Assembly (NCBI GenBank): GCA_038530285.1
Contig: JBCBCY010000001.1
Location: forward strand, 62,001 to 126,000
Reading direction: 5' to 3'
Length of the DNA stretch: 64,000 bases
From: JASJAR01 sp038530285
GTDB taxonomy: Bacteria > Pseudomonadota > Alphaproteobacteria > Rhodobacterales > Rhodobacteraceae
In this document: positions 23,716 through 32,016 of the stretch, piece after piece
Layout: each line of letters starts with the position of its first letter
How positions within the stretch are numbered: position 1 is the stretch's first letter
Translations under genes and position numbers: made by a program
Notes under the pieces: generated by a model
Seen by the model: only the letters and a program-made list of their open reading frames with translations
What the model was told of the DNA's origin: nothing
The model's database searches: none

Positions 23716-24093
23716 ATGAAACTCCAGATCACAACCGCAGCCCTCGCCCTTGTGATGACCGCAAGCGTGGCCACAGCCGCCGACCTGATTGCCGTCAACA
23801 CGCCGTCTGGTCAGGTCGTGGCCGCAGCCGACACGGGGCTGACGCTTTACACCTTCCGCAAAGACAGCCGCGACACATCGAACTGCTACAACAGCTGTGC
23901 CCAGTCCTGGCCGCCGTTCCTGGCTGAAGCCGGAGCCACCGCCAAGGGCGGGCTTGACCTGATCGAACGCCGCGACGGCACCCAGCAATGGGCCATGGGT
24001 GGCAAGCCTTTGTACTTCTGGGCCGGCGACGAAGCCCGCGGCGATGTCACCGGTGACGGTGTCGGCGGTGTCTGGGACGCGGTGCGCCAATAG
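23716..24093 (+). CDS. Secreted protein with repeated Yx(F/W)xxD motif (COG4315-like)
   Basis: A 125-residue exported protein. The signal peptide spans residues 1-21 or so (MKLQITTAALALVMTASVATA). The mature part contains the pattern seen in COG4315-type proteins: Y45-T-F-R-K-D50, C57 and C61 (NCYNSCAQSWPP), and Y100-F-W-A-G-D105. The start at 23716 has AAAGGACC upstream; a TTG at 23698 is less likely. The two cysteines may form a disulfide or bind a metal. It is divergent from the ECF sigma gene and has a matching promoter-like element, so it is probably a target of that sigma factor. Biochemical role is unknown. Confidence 0.8.
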   Translation: MKLQITTAALALVMTASVATAADLIAVNTPSGQVVAAADTGLTLYTFRKDSRDTSNCYNSCAQSWPPFLAEAGATAKGGLDLIERRDGTQQWAMGGKPLYFWAGDEARGDVTGDGVGGVWDAVRQ

Positions 24094-24133
24094 AACGTCA
24101 AACCCTTTTTACTTCAATCAAAGGAATTTCAGC

Positions 24134-24241
24134 ATGAAAACCATTGTCCTGCTTTCTCTCGCCGCGTTCTGCCTGTCTGCGTGTGATCTATACGCCGCAA
24201 CCCCGTCCCAGGCAGCGGTGGAAGAGGTCGCCGGGGTCTGA
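24134..24241 (+). CDS. Very small lipoprotein
   Basis: A 35-codon gene. It starts with ATG behind AAAGGAA and encodes a compact lipoprotein signal with lipobox L-S-A-C17. The mature lipopeptide would have only 19 residues (CDLYAATPSQAAVEEVAGV). It lies 40 bases behind the secreted-protein gene and is followed by a strong terminator, so the two form one short operon. It resembles the entericidin class in size and layout, but sequence identity with that class cannot be claimed. Confidence 0.6.
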   Translation: MKTIVLLSLAAFCLSACDLYAATPSQAAVEEVAGV

Positions 24242-24262
24242 TCCTTTCCAGACTTTGGCGAT

Positions 24263-24297
24263 GCCCCGGCGTTTCCCCAAGGCGCCGGGGCTTTTTT
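24263..24297 (+). terminator. Rho-independent terminator
   Basis: A 9-bp GC stem (GCCCCGGCG at 24263-24271 with CGCCGGGGC at 24283-24291) followed by TTTTTT (24292-24297). It closes the short operon of the secreted protein and small lipoprotein. The stop codon of the convergent galM gene lies at the end of the T-tract. Confidence 0.9.
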
Positions 24298-25219
24298 ATG
24301 CAGAAATCACAAAGCGTGAGCGTTGCTGGAATGTCTCGCCCGGGCCAAGAAGGATCGAGGGGAAGGCACTGTTTTTCGGCGCATCCGGCCAGAGCTGCGG
24401 TTCAAGTGCCAGCCCGGCAGCCCCCCCCGCATAGGCCTGTAGCCCCGGCGCGTCAGAATGGATTTCCAGCGTCTGGGTCTGGCCGATCAAGCGACATCGG
24501 GGCCCAAAACCGCCCTCAAAGCAGAAGTTGTGATCAAGGCTCGGGTCCGGGACTGCGGGGGCGCGGTGGTCGTATTGCGTGCCAGCAACATCGGCGATCT
24601 CGCCTGTCGGCAGGGTGTCTGCATCCACGGGCAGATAACGGGCTGCGGGAACCTCAAGCAGCTGGCCCTTCCAGGTGGGCATGCCGTCTGCGTTCCAGAT
24701 GCCGTGATGGCCGGGGTTCATCAAAGTCACGGCGTCGGTTGTGGCCGTTATCGTCAGCGTCAGCCCGCCGTCTTCCAGGCCATAGCGCGCGGTCAGAGTG
24801 CGGTTGCCGGGAAAGCCACCCGCGCCGTCTGCTAGAGCGATCGAAAGAGTGACCGCGGCGTCTGTCAGAGTGTCGATGGTCCAAAGGGCGGTGTGGGTGC
24901 CGGTGCGACCCGAATGCAGCGTGTGGCGATCGCCTTGATTGGCGTCGAAGTGGCAAAGCGTGCCGTCGATGTCGGCCTGTGCCCCGGTGATCCGGTTGAT
25001 GACCGGTCCGATGATCGGCCCGGCGTAGCACATCGCCCCTTCGAAATCCGCAACGCTATCGCTGGTGACATGGACGTTTGGACCTTCACCGCGCTGGTAA
25101 GCCATCAACCGCGCGCCATAGTCGATGACCCGGGCCGACAGATCGCCCGCCGTCAGGGTGATCACCTGGACATCGCGGCCATCGGCCAGTGTTCCGAAAT
25201 GGGCTAGATTTTCCACCAT
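24296..25219 (-). CDS. galM: Aldose 1-epimerase (galactose mutarotase)
   Basis: A 307-residue beta-sandwich mutarotase that interconverts alpha- and beta-galactose. Family features are GPIIGPVINRI (the substrate Arg), TLHSG (first His), NPGHHGIWN in place of the usual NHxYWN and LEPQLWPDAPKN with the catalytic Glu. The slightly altered central motif is a deviation. It is the last gene of the galactoside operon and overlaps the beta-galactosidase gene by 16 bases. It would supply the anomer needed by galactose dehydrogenase after hydrolysis of alpha- and beta-galactosides. Confidence 0.86.
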   Translation of the reverse strand: MVENLAHFGTLADGRDVQVITLTAGDLSARVIDYGARLMAYQRGEGPNVHVTSDSVADFEGAMCYAGPIIGPVINRITGAQADIDGTLCHFDANQGDRHTLHSGRTGTHTALWTIDTLTDAAVTLSIALADGAGGFPGNRTLTARYGLEDGGLTLTITATTDAVTLMNPGHHGIWNADGMPTWKGQLLEVPAARYLPVDADTLPTGEIADVAGTQYDHRAPAVPDPSLDHNFCFEGGFGPRCRLIGQTQTLEIHSDAPGLQAYAGGAAGLALEPQLWPDAPKNSAFPSILLGPGETFQQRSRFVISA

Positions 25220-27099
25220 GCGACCTCGGCCGGTTGAAGGGTGCGCCCGTCAAGCTCGCGCGGCTCGGCGGCGTAGTTGAACGCAAAACGATAGGTGGCG
25301 GTATCGCGCAGGCGAACACCCTCGGGAAGGTCGATGGTGTCAATAGCCAGCCGTTTCGTGGCCCATTGGATGATCCGGTCCCAGCCTGTTGGGTCCGGCC
25401 ATCCGCCCAGATAGGCGGTCGCGCCTGATTGCATGACAATCGGTGCGCCGGTCTCGGTTTCAAAGATCACTGCGCCCGCCCCGCTGAGATGTTCAAACCA
25501 GCGCTGCACATGACCGCCCCCCGCGATGGCTTCGCTCAGCCCTGGCGGCAGGCTTTCCAGACGCGTGACCGTGACGCCCGGCAGGCCCGGCGGCAAGGGC
25601 ACGGGAATCGCAAAATCATGCGTGCGCGACCCCGTGCGCGGTCCGGCAATGACCAGCCCGGGGTGGTCGGTGATCTGGGCCAAAAGCCCATCGTTCCAGG
25701 TAAAAAGCCCCGGGATCAGCACAAGGCTGTACTCAGAAAGCCGGTCACTGTCGGGGGGGAGAATGTCCACAGACAGCCCAGCCCGGCGAAGCGCGCGGTA
25801 GGCATCAAATACCACTGAGAAATAGGAAAAATCCTGCCCCTGTGGCTGGATCGCCCAGGCCCAAGCAGAAGGATAGTCAAACACCAATGCGACCGGCGCC
25901 TGTGGCGCGTCAATCGCGCCAATCTCGGCGATGTCTTCCGCAACCGCTTGCGCCTCGGCGAGCGCCTCGGCCGGGCTGCTGTCGGGCCGCAACAGGCCAG
26001 CATGCATCTGTTCTTGCGCAAACGGCGCCTGGCGCCAGCGGAAATAACTGACAACCTCGGCCCCGTGGGCAATGGCTTCCAGCGACCACAATCGCACCAT
26101 TCCGGGCAGGGGCGCGGTGTTCCAGGGCGCCCAGTTCACCGGTCCGGGTTGCTGTTCCATCACCCACATGCGGCTGCGACCCACCGCCCGGTAAAGGTCG
26201 TGGTGGAAGGCCTGAAAATCAGGATCGCCCTGGCGGGCATAGGCGAGTTTCGCGCCATCGCTGGTATCAACCCGGTCCAGAAGGAACCCCAGCGGATAGC
26301 TGTCCCAAGAGGCGATGTCCAAGTCGGCTCCCACCGCGAAATGGTCGAAATCGGTGATGTTGCCCATGTAATTGTGGATAAGCGGGGCATCTGTCGCTCC
26401 CCGGATGATCTCGGCCTGGGCACGATTGAAGCGCACGACCGCGTCTGAACTGTATCGCCAGAAGTCCATGACATGGGCTGGGTTCGGTTCGGTCACCGTC
26501 AGGTTCGGCAGCCCCACGTCGGAAAACTCGCGGTAATCCATCGACCAGAACACATTGCCCCAGGCGCGGTTTAACGCATCGGGGCTTTGGTACGTCTGGG
26601 CCAACCAATCGCGGAAGCCAGCCAGTGCGGCGGGCGAATAGGACAAGGTGGTGTCGTGGCAACCGTATTCATTGTCGGTCTGCCAGGCTGCGATATGCGG
26701 GTTTTGGCCATAGCGCGCGGCCAAGGCCTGAACGATCCTGCGGCATTCGCCAAGGTAGCCGGGGTGTGAAAAGCAGTAGTGGCGGCGCGATCCAAACCCG
26801 CGCGGGCGTCCGTCTGCACCCACCGCCAGCATATCGGGGTGGCGGTCGAGCATCCAGCGCGGCGGCGTGGCTGTCGGCGTGCCCAGCACCACCTTCAGGC
26901 CAGCAGCCCCCAGCGTGTCGATTGCGCGGTCCAGCCAGCCCCAATCAAAGCGCCCCGGGTCGGGTTCGATCCGCGACCAGGCGAACTCTCCGATGCGCAC
27001 CCATGCGATGCCGGTGGCGGCCATGCGGGCGGCATCTTCGGCCCAGATCGCTTCATCCCAATGTTCGGGGTAGTAGCAGACCCCGAGGGTCGGGGTCAC
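25204..27099 (-). CDS. Beta-galactosidase, glycoside hydrolase family 42
   Basis: A 631-residue GH42 enzyme without signal peptide, so it hydrolyses imported beta-galactosides in the cytoplasm. Signatures are LGVCYYPEHWDE near the N-terminus, the acid/base E144 in TDNEYGCH and the nucleophile E315 in VMEQQPGPVNW, followed by the trimerisation and C-terminal domains. The GTG start at 27099 overlaps the stop of the lactonase gene (GTGA) and has AGGTGA upstream; an ATG at 27147 would lie inside that gene. It works with the GH36 alpha-galactosidase of the same operon. Confidence 0.93.
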   Translation of the reverse strand: MTPTLGVCYYPEHWDEAIWAEDAARMAATGIAWVRIGEFAWSRIEPDPGRFDWGWLDRAIDTLGAAGLKVVLGTPTATPPRWMLDRHPDMLAVGADGRPRGFGSRRHYCFSHPGYLGECRRIVQALAARYGQNPHIAAWQTDNEYGCHDTTLSYSPAALAGFRDWLAQTYQSPDALNRAWGNVFWSMDYREFSDVGLPNLTVTEPNPAHVMDFWRYSSDAVVRFNRAQAEIIRGATDAPLIHNYMGNITDFDHFAVGADLDIASWDSYPLGFLLDRVDTSDGAKLAYARQGDPDFQAFHHDLYRAVGRSRMWVMEQQPGPVNWAPWNTAPLPGMVRLWSLEAIAHGAEVVSYFRWRQAPFAQEQMHAGLLRPDSSPAEALAEAQAVAEDIAEIGAIDAPQAPVALVFDYPSAWAWAIQPQGQDFSYFSVVFDAYRALRRAGLSVDILPPDSDRLSEYSLVLIPGLFTWNDGLLAQITDHPGLVIAGPRTGSRTHDFAIPVPLPPGLPGVTVTRLESLPPGLSEAIAGGGHVQRWFEHLSGAGAVIFETETGAPIVMQSGATAYLGGWPDPTGWDRIIQWATKRLAIDTIDLPEGVRLRDTATYRFAFNYAAEPRELDGRTLQPAEVAWWKI

Positions 27100-27959
27100 A
27101 AGATCACCTGCGGCTCGGGGCGGCCAAGGGCGACACCGGTGGCGCAAAAGGTCATGCCGTTTTCAGGGGTTTGGTTCAGGATTGGGGCGGCAATGCCTTG
27201 CCGGGCCGACGTGCAATAAAGCGTGCTGAAATCCGCGCCACCAAAGGCTGGACAGGTGGCGTGCAGGCCGGGGACATCGACTTGGGTCAGGGGCGTCGCA
27301 TCGGGCCGGTATGCCGCGACGCAGCCTGCGCCCCAATGGGCAATCCACACATTGCCGTCTGCGTCCGTTACCGCCCCGTCTGGTGCCAGGCCTGCCGCGG
27401 TCAGGTCCAGCCAGACTTCGGCCTTGGCCGTGGGCCAACCGGTGTCGGGGGCAAGGGCCTGGCGCATGACCAAACTGGTCGGTGTATCGGTGAAATAGGC
27501 GAAGGCCCGGTCCGGCGAAAAACAGATCGCGTTGGAAATGCTGATCGGCGCGTGCAACTTGCGCAGTTCGCCCTGAAAGTAGCGATAGATCGCGCCGGCA
27601 TCTGGTTCAGCCTCGATCCCCATTGTCCCGATCCAGAAGCCGCCCCAGGGGTCCGCACGGCCATCATTTGATCGTGTCACGGGGTTGTCGGTTTCAAGCG
27701 GGACAAGCGTTTCGTTTGCCCCGGTTTCGATGCCAAAGCGAAACAAGCGGGACTGGGATGCGATCAAAAGCGTGGCGTCATCCACCCAGCCTGCGGCTGA
27801 AACATATTCGTCGAATTGCCATTGGCGAGGACCATCACCGTCCAGGGTCAACAAGCGCTTGCCAATGATATCGAACCAGAAAAGCTGGCCAAGACCCGGG
27901 TGCCACAAGGGCCCTTCGCCCAGGTCACAAGCCCTGTCGTCGTAGACGGTTGTGCTCAT
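27096..27959 (-). CDS. SMP-30/gluconolactonase-family sugar lactonase
   Basis: A 287-residue six-bladed beta-propeller. The family metal-site Glu is in LGEGPLWHP near the N-terminus; SNDGRADPWGGFWIGTM and DGAVTDADGNVWIAHWG supply the Asn and Asp ligands. Its place between galactose dehydrogenase and galactonate-processing genes indicates hydrolysis of galactono-1,4/1,5-lactone to galactonate. It is overlapped by 4 bases on both sides, by dgoA and the beta-galactosidase gene. Specificity for other aldonolactones is possible. Confidence 0.88.
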   Translation of the reverse strand: MSTTVYDDRACDLGEGPLWHPGLGQLFWFDIIGKRLLTLDGDGPRQWQFDEYVSAAGWVDDATLLIASQSRLFRFGIETGANETLVPLETDNPVTRSNDGRADPWGGFWIGTMGIEAEPDAGAIYRYFQGELRKLHAPISISNAICFSPDRAFAYFTDTPTSLVMRQALAPDTGWPTAKAEVWLDLTAAGLAPDGAVTDADGNVWIAHWGAGCVAAYRPDATPLTQVDVPGLHATCPAFGGADFSTLYCTSARQGIAAPILNQTPENGMTFCATGVALGRPEPQVIL

Positions 27960-28558
27960 TGCGTTGCGTCCCAGGCCGCAACCATCTTTGTCGCACGCGC
28001 ACTTACGCTCGCGGCGTCATCTCCGGGCTTATAGAGCGACGACCCCAGCCCGAAGCCTGACGCCCCGGCGGCCACCCAATCGGCGAAATCGTCAGGTCCG
28101 ATGCCGCCCACACCGTAGACGTCTGTTTCGGGGGATAAGACAGCGCGAATGGTTTTCAATCCGTCCGGTCCCAGCTTGAAGGCGGGAAAAATCTTCAGCC
28201 CGTCTGCCCCGGCGGCCAGCGCGGAAAAACACTCCGTCGGGGTCAGAACGCCGGGAAAGCTTTGCATTCCCAACCCTTTGGTCGTGGCGATCACGTCCGT
28301 ATCGGCATTGGGCGAGACGATCATCTGCCCGCCTACCCCGTGGATGGCACGGACCTGGCCGGTCGTCAGCACGGTGCCCGCCCCGATCAGCGCGCGGTCG
28401 CCAAAGGTCCGGGCGAGGATCTCAATGCTTTCCAACGGATCGGGTGAGTTTAGCGGCACCTCAATCCGGTCAATGCCGGCCGTGATCAGGGCCTCGCACA
28501 CGGGCGCGACCTCCGCCGGCGTGATGCCGCGCAGGATAGCGATCAGCGGGCGGCTCAT
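27956..28558 (-). CDS. dgoA: 2-dehydro-3-deoxy-6-phosphogalactonate aldolase
   Basis: A 200-residue class I aldolase of the KDPG/KDPGal type that splits 2-dehydro-3-deoxy-6-phosphogalactonate into pyruvate and glyceraldehyde-3-phosphate. The catalytic E33 (RIEVPLNSP) and Schiff-base K122 (GLKIFPA) have the same spacing as E37 and K126 of the Escherichia coli enzyme. RIEVPLNSPDP is characteristic of DgoA and differs from the KDPG aldolase Eda. It overlaps dgoK and the lactonase gene by 4 bases each. Confidence 0.95.
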   Translation of the reverse strand: MSRPLIAILRGITPAEVAPVCEALITAGIDRIEVPLNSPDPLESIEILARTFGDRALIGAGTVLTTGQVRAIHGVGGQMIVSPNADTDVIATTKGLGMQSFPGVLTPTECFSALAAGADGLKIFPAFKLGPDGLKTIRAVLSPETDVYGVGGIGPDDFADWVAAGASGFGLGSSLYKPGDDAASVSARATKMVAAWDATQ

Positions 28559-29466
28559 TCGGCAGCCTCGCTCAGGGTTTGGCGCATCGAGTACAGCCCT
28601 GCCCGGGTCATCGCATCGGCTTCGGCGTAGTGTCCCGTCACCCCCTGGATCTTGAGAGCTGCGATGTAATGCGCGCTGAGGGTTTCAGCGCCGATCACGG
28701 CAATCTCGCGGCCTAGCCAATAGGGCCTTGTGGCCGCAAGTTCCGCGCCGATCAGAAGACCGGACAGGCGCGCGGCCGCGGTCGCCTCGCCAAGGTCGTT
28801 CAACAGGGTTTCCGCCCGGATCGCAAAAAGCTTGGCGGCCATTGCCTCGGGGCGCGACAGGGTTTCCGACACGGCTTGGGCGAAGGCGTCGTCATCCCAT
28901 CCCGCGCCGACCGAGTGGCGCAGGACGGATGCATTTGCCATCAGATCGAACATCTCGCCGGTCATGAAGCTGCGGAAACTCACGACCTCTCCGGCAGAGA
29001 TTTCGGCCCATTTGGTATGGGTGCCCGGCAGGCAGAGCACGCCGTCAAAGCCCGGGTTTTGAAACAGAAACCCACCCATTTGGGTTTCCTCGCCGCGCAT
29101 GACGTCGGCAGGGGCGTCTTGTTTGAGGCCCGGCAGCAGGGTCATGGCGATGCGGGTGTCTGTGGTCGGCACATGCACACCCGACCCGGCAAGGGGCGTG
29201 CAGGGCACAGTTCGGTAAGGCGCTTCGGCCCAGCCTTGGCGCGCGCCGACCATGCCGCAGGCCACCACTGGCGTCAGCCCCGCCCCAAGCCAAGGGTCGA
29301 TCAACTCCAGAAGCGCGCCTTCAAATTCGCTTTTTTTCAGTGAATTCATGCCGCTGTCTGATCGTGCCTCAGCGATCACAAGGTCGCGGCGCATGGCCCA
29401 GGCGCGCAGCCGGGTGGTGCCCCAATCAACCGCGATCCAGTCGCAATATGTCGCCCCGCCGCTCAT
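28555..29466 (-). CDS. dgoK: 2-dehydro-3-deoxygalactonokinase
   Basis: A 303-residue sugar kinase that phosphorylates 2-dehydro-3-deoxygalactonate at C6 with ATP. The N-terminal DWIAVDWGTTRLRAWAM is the phosphate-1 motif of DgoK, followed by VVACGMVGARQGW and VLCLPGTHTKWAEI, both characteristic of this kinase. It lies between the galactose dehydrogenase and dgoA genes with 4-base overlaps at both ends, so stoichiometric translation of the pathway is likely. Confidence 0.95.
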   Translation of the reverse strand: MSGGATYCDWIAVDWGTTRLRAWAMRRDLVIAEARSDSGMNSLKKSEFEGALLELIDPWLGAGLTPVVACGMVGARQGWAEAPYRTVPCTPLAGSGVHVPTTDTRIAMTLLPGLKQDAPADVMRGEETQMGGFLFQNPGFDGVLCLPGTHTKWAEISAGEVVSFRSFMTGEMFDLMANASVLRHSVGAGWDDDAFAQAVSETLSRPEAMAAKLFAIRAETLLNDLGEATAAARLSGLLIGAELAATRPYWLGREIAVIGAETLSAHYIAALKIQGVTGHYAEADAMTRAGLYSMRQTLSEAAE

Positions 29467-30230
29467 CCAGTGACAACCACGCCGCCGTCGACGACCATGG
29501 CCTGGCCGGTCATGCCAGCGCTGGCCGACGAGGCTAGGAAAAGGGTCGGGCTGACGATGTCGGCGGGTTTGAGATGCTCTTTAAGACACATCCGCTCCAT
29601 ATGGGCGGCAAGGCCTTCTTCGGTGGCCCACATCTCAAGCTGTTTTTCGGTCAGAACCCAGCCGGGGGCCAGCGCGTTGACGCGGATCTTGTCTGGCCCG
29701 AATTCCCTTGCCAATGAACGGGTTAGCCCGTTGATGCCTGAGTTCGAGGTGGTGTAGATCGGGTAGCCTGCATTGCCCATCATGTAGCTGATGGACGAGA
29801 AATTAACGATCGACCCGCCGCCCGCGGCCTGCATGCCGGGGATCATGGCCTGACAGGCAAAGAAGTAGGACTTCAGGTTGATCGCGATGGACCAGTCGAA
29901 AAAGTCTTCATCGACTTCTGATGTCAGGTGGCGTTTGTCGTTGGCGGCATTGTTCACCAGCACGGTGACGGGGCCGTGGACTTCGGAAGCTTCGGAAATC
30001 GTTGACTTTAGTCGCGCGGTATCGGTGATGTCACATTGCATGAAATGGGGCCGGTTGCCGGTTTCCTCGGCCACCTGATCCACAAAATCAGACGCATCCG
30101 ACCGGCCCACAAAGGCGACCTTGGCGCCCTGTTCCAAAAAGCCGCGGGTGAGGTCGGCGCCAATGCCGGACCCGCCACCGGTAATGTAGACGGATGCGCC
30201 TTTGAGGTCGGGAAAAACGGGAGAGGTCAT
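29463..30230 (-). CDS. SDR-family galactose (aldose) 1-dehydrogenase, YxxxN variant
   Basis: A 255-residue SDR, probably oxidising D-galactose (perhaps also L-arabinose) to the lactone. The cofactor motif TGGGSGIG is at 17-24, NNAA at 93-96 and S145/S146 in NFSSISYM. The YxxxK motif reads Y159-T-T-S-N163, asparagine in place of lysine. The C-terminus GQAMVVDGGVVVTG is typical of sugar dehydrogenases of this class. Operon position between dehydratase, kinase and lactonase genes sets the role. The ATG at 30230 is chosen over an upstream ATG at 30269, which would place operator-like repeats inside the gene. Confidence 0.82.
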   Translation of the reverse strand: MTSPVFPDLKGASVYITGGGSGIGADLTRGFLEQGAKVAFVGRSDASDFVDQVAEETGNRPHFMQCDITDTARLKSTISEASEVHGPVTVLVNNAANDKRHLTSEVDEDFFDWSIAINLKSYFFACQAMIPGMQAAGGGSIVNFSSISYMMGNAGYPIYTTSNSGINGLTRSLAREFGPDKIRVNALAPGWVLTEKQLEMWATEEGLAAHMERMCLKEHLKPADIVSPTLFLASSASAGMTGQAMVVDGGVVVTG

Positions 30231-30245
30231 GGCCGACACCGTGTC

Positions 30246-30285
30246 TTCAAATCGTATGACAAATTGCATTCAAACCGTATGACAA
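30246..30285. promoter_or_regulatory. Tandem GntR(FCD)-type operator-like repeats inside the galactose operon
   Basis: Two 17-base direct repeats, TTCAAATCGTATGACAA (30246-30262) and TTCAAACCGTATGACAA (30269-30285), differ at one base and have a 23-base period. The first holds TCGTATGACAA, a match to the FCD-type GntR consensus TNGT-N3-ACNA; the second has C for the first T. They sit in the only sizeable gap of the operon (76 bases), just before the galactose dehydrogenase gene. A GntR regulator and an internal promoter are inferred. Confidence 0.55.
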
Positions 30286-30306
30286 CGAAAACGCGTAGGC
30301 AGTCCA

Positions 30307-32016
30307 TCAGTGGCTCTCCCTGTCGGGGATGCGGGTATCCTTGCCCACCAGAAAGTCGAGGTCGGCACCTTGGTCGGCTTGCAGCACGGTGTCGATGTAG
30401 AGCTTTTGATAGCCCCGTGTGACGCGCGGGGCGTCGGGGGCCCAGGCCGCACGCCGCGTGGCGAGTTCGGCATCATCCACCAGCAGGGACAACTCGCCGT
30501 TTGAGGCTGACACGCGAATGCGGTCGCCGGTTTTCACAAGCGCCAACGTGCCGCCCGCTTGGGCTTCGGGGGCCACGTGCAAGATGACCGTGCCGTAAGC
30601 GGTGCCGGACATACGCGCGTCAGACACGCGGATCATATCGCGCACGCCCTGTTTGATGAGTGCTGCCGGGATCGGCATGTTGCCGACCTCTGGCATGCCG
30701 GGATACCCCTTGGGCCCACAGCCTTTCAGGACCAGCACCGTGTCAGGCGTGACGGGCAAGTCTTCGCGGTCAATGTTGGCTTTCATGTCTTCGATGTTTT
30801 CGAACACGAAAGCCGGTCCTTCGTGTTCCAACAATGCGTCGGTCGCGGCTGAGGGTTTTACGATGGCCCCATCCGGGGCGAGGTTGCCGCGCAGCACCCG
30901 CAGGCCAGCGGCGGGTTTCACGGGCGCGTCAAGCCCATGGATCACATCGCGGTTGAAGCATTCCGCCCCGTCCGCGTAGGCCGCGATATCGCCGCCCAGC
31001 ACAGTTTTCGCCGGCCGCAGATGGTCTTTGAGTTCGGCCAGGACCGCAGGGATGCCGCCCGCGTAGGCGAAATCCTCCATCAGGTATTTGCCCGACGGCA
31101 TGCAGTTGACCAAAAGCGGAACCTCGGACCCAAGCTCGATATCCGCCAGCGTGATGTCGACGCCCACCCGGCCCGCCATGGCCAGGAGGTGCACGACCGC
31201 ATTGGTCGACCCGCCGACAGCGGCATTGGCGATGATGCCGTTTTCGAACGCTTGCCGCGTCATGATGTCGGATGGTTTTAGGTCTTCTTCGACCATTTCG
31301 ACGATCCGGCGTCCGGTGAGATGGGCCAGGGTATAGCGGCGCGCATCTACCGCAGGCAGGGCGGCGTTTGTGGGCAGCGCCATACCCATCGCTTCGACAA
31401 TCGACGCCATCGTGCTGGCCGTGCCCATGGTCATGCACACACCTTTCGAGCGCGACATGCCAGCCTCGGCGGCCATGAAATCCTGCAAGGTCATATCGCC
31501 TGCGCGCACGGCTTCGGAAAACTTCCAAACGTCTGTGCCTGACCCGATGTCATGGCCGCGCCATTTGCCGTTCAGCATCGGGCCTGAGGACACCACAATC
31601 GAGGGCAGATCAACGGATGCCGCGCCCATCAGTTGGCCCGGCGTGGTCTTGTCGCAGCCGCCCAGAAGCACCACGCCATCAAGCCCGTAGGCGCGGATGT
31701 TTTCTTCCACATCCATCGCCAGAAGGTTGCGAAAGAGCATCGCGGTCGGCTTCATCTGGGTTTCGCCCAGCGACGTCACCGGGAATTCGACTGGGAAGCC
31801 GCCCGCTTCCCAGACGCCGCGTTTGACGTGTTCGGCCAAATCGCGAAGTCCGTGGTTGCAGGGTGTCAGTTCCGACCAGGTGTTGCAGATGCCGATCACC
31901 GGGCGGCCATCGAACACATGGTCCGGAAGGCCCTGATTTTTCATCCAGGACCGGTGAATGAACCCGTCCTTGTCGAGTTTTCCGTACCAATGGGCAGAGC
32001 GGCGTTTTTTGGTCAT
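30307..32016 (-). CDS. Galactonate/L-arabinonate dehydratase (IlvD/Edd family)
   Basis: A 569-residue [2Fe-2S] sugar-acid dehydratase. The cluster ligands C53 (SELTPCN), C121 (GGCDKTTPGQ) and C194 (GVCMTMG) have exactly the spacing of C59, C127 and C200 in Rhizobium L-arabinonate dehydratase; RVSDARMSGTAYG holds the likely catalytic Ser. In this operon the product would be 2-dehydro-3-deoxygalactonate, passed to DgoK. L-arabinonate or D-fuconate may be extra substrates. The start at 32016 (MTKKRRSAHWYGK) overlaps the alpha-galactosidase stop by 4 bases. It takes the place of the enolase-type DgoD used by enteric bacteria. Confidence 0.9.
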   Translation of the reverse strand: MTKKRRSAHWYGKLDKDGFIHRSWMKNQGLPDHVFDGRPVIGICNTWSELTPCNHGLRDLAEHVKRGVWEAGGFPVEFPVTSLGETQMKPTAMLFRNLLAMDVEENIRAYGLDGVVLLGGCDKTTPGQLMGAASVDLPSIVVSSGPMLNGKWRGHDIGSGTDVWKFSEAVRAGDMTLQDFMAAEAGMSRSKGVCMTMGTASTMASIVEAMGMALPTNAALPAVDARRYTLAHLTGRRIVEMVEEDLKPSDIMTRQAFENGIIANAAVGGSTNAVVHLLAMAGRVGVDITLADIELGSEVPLLVNCMPSGKYLMEDFAYAGGIPAVLAELKDHLRPAKTVLGGDIAAYADGAECFNRDVIHGLDAPVKPAAGLRVLRGNLAPDGAIVKPSAATDALLEHEGPAFVFENIEDMKANIDREDLPVTPDTVLVLKGCGPKGYPGMPEVGNMPIPAALIKQGVRDMIRVSDARMSGTAYGTVILHVAPEAQAGGTLALVKTGDRIRVSASNGELSLLVDDAELATRRAAWAPDAPRVTRGYQKLYIDTVLQADQGADLDFLVGKDTRIPDRESH

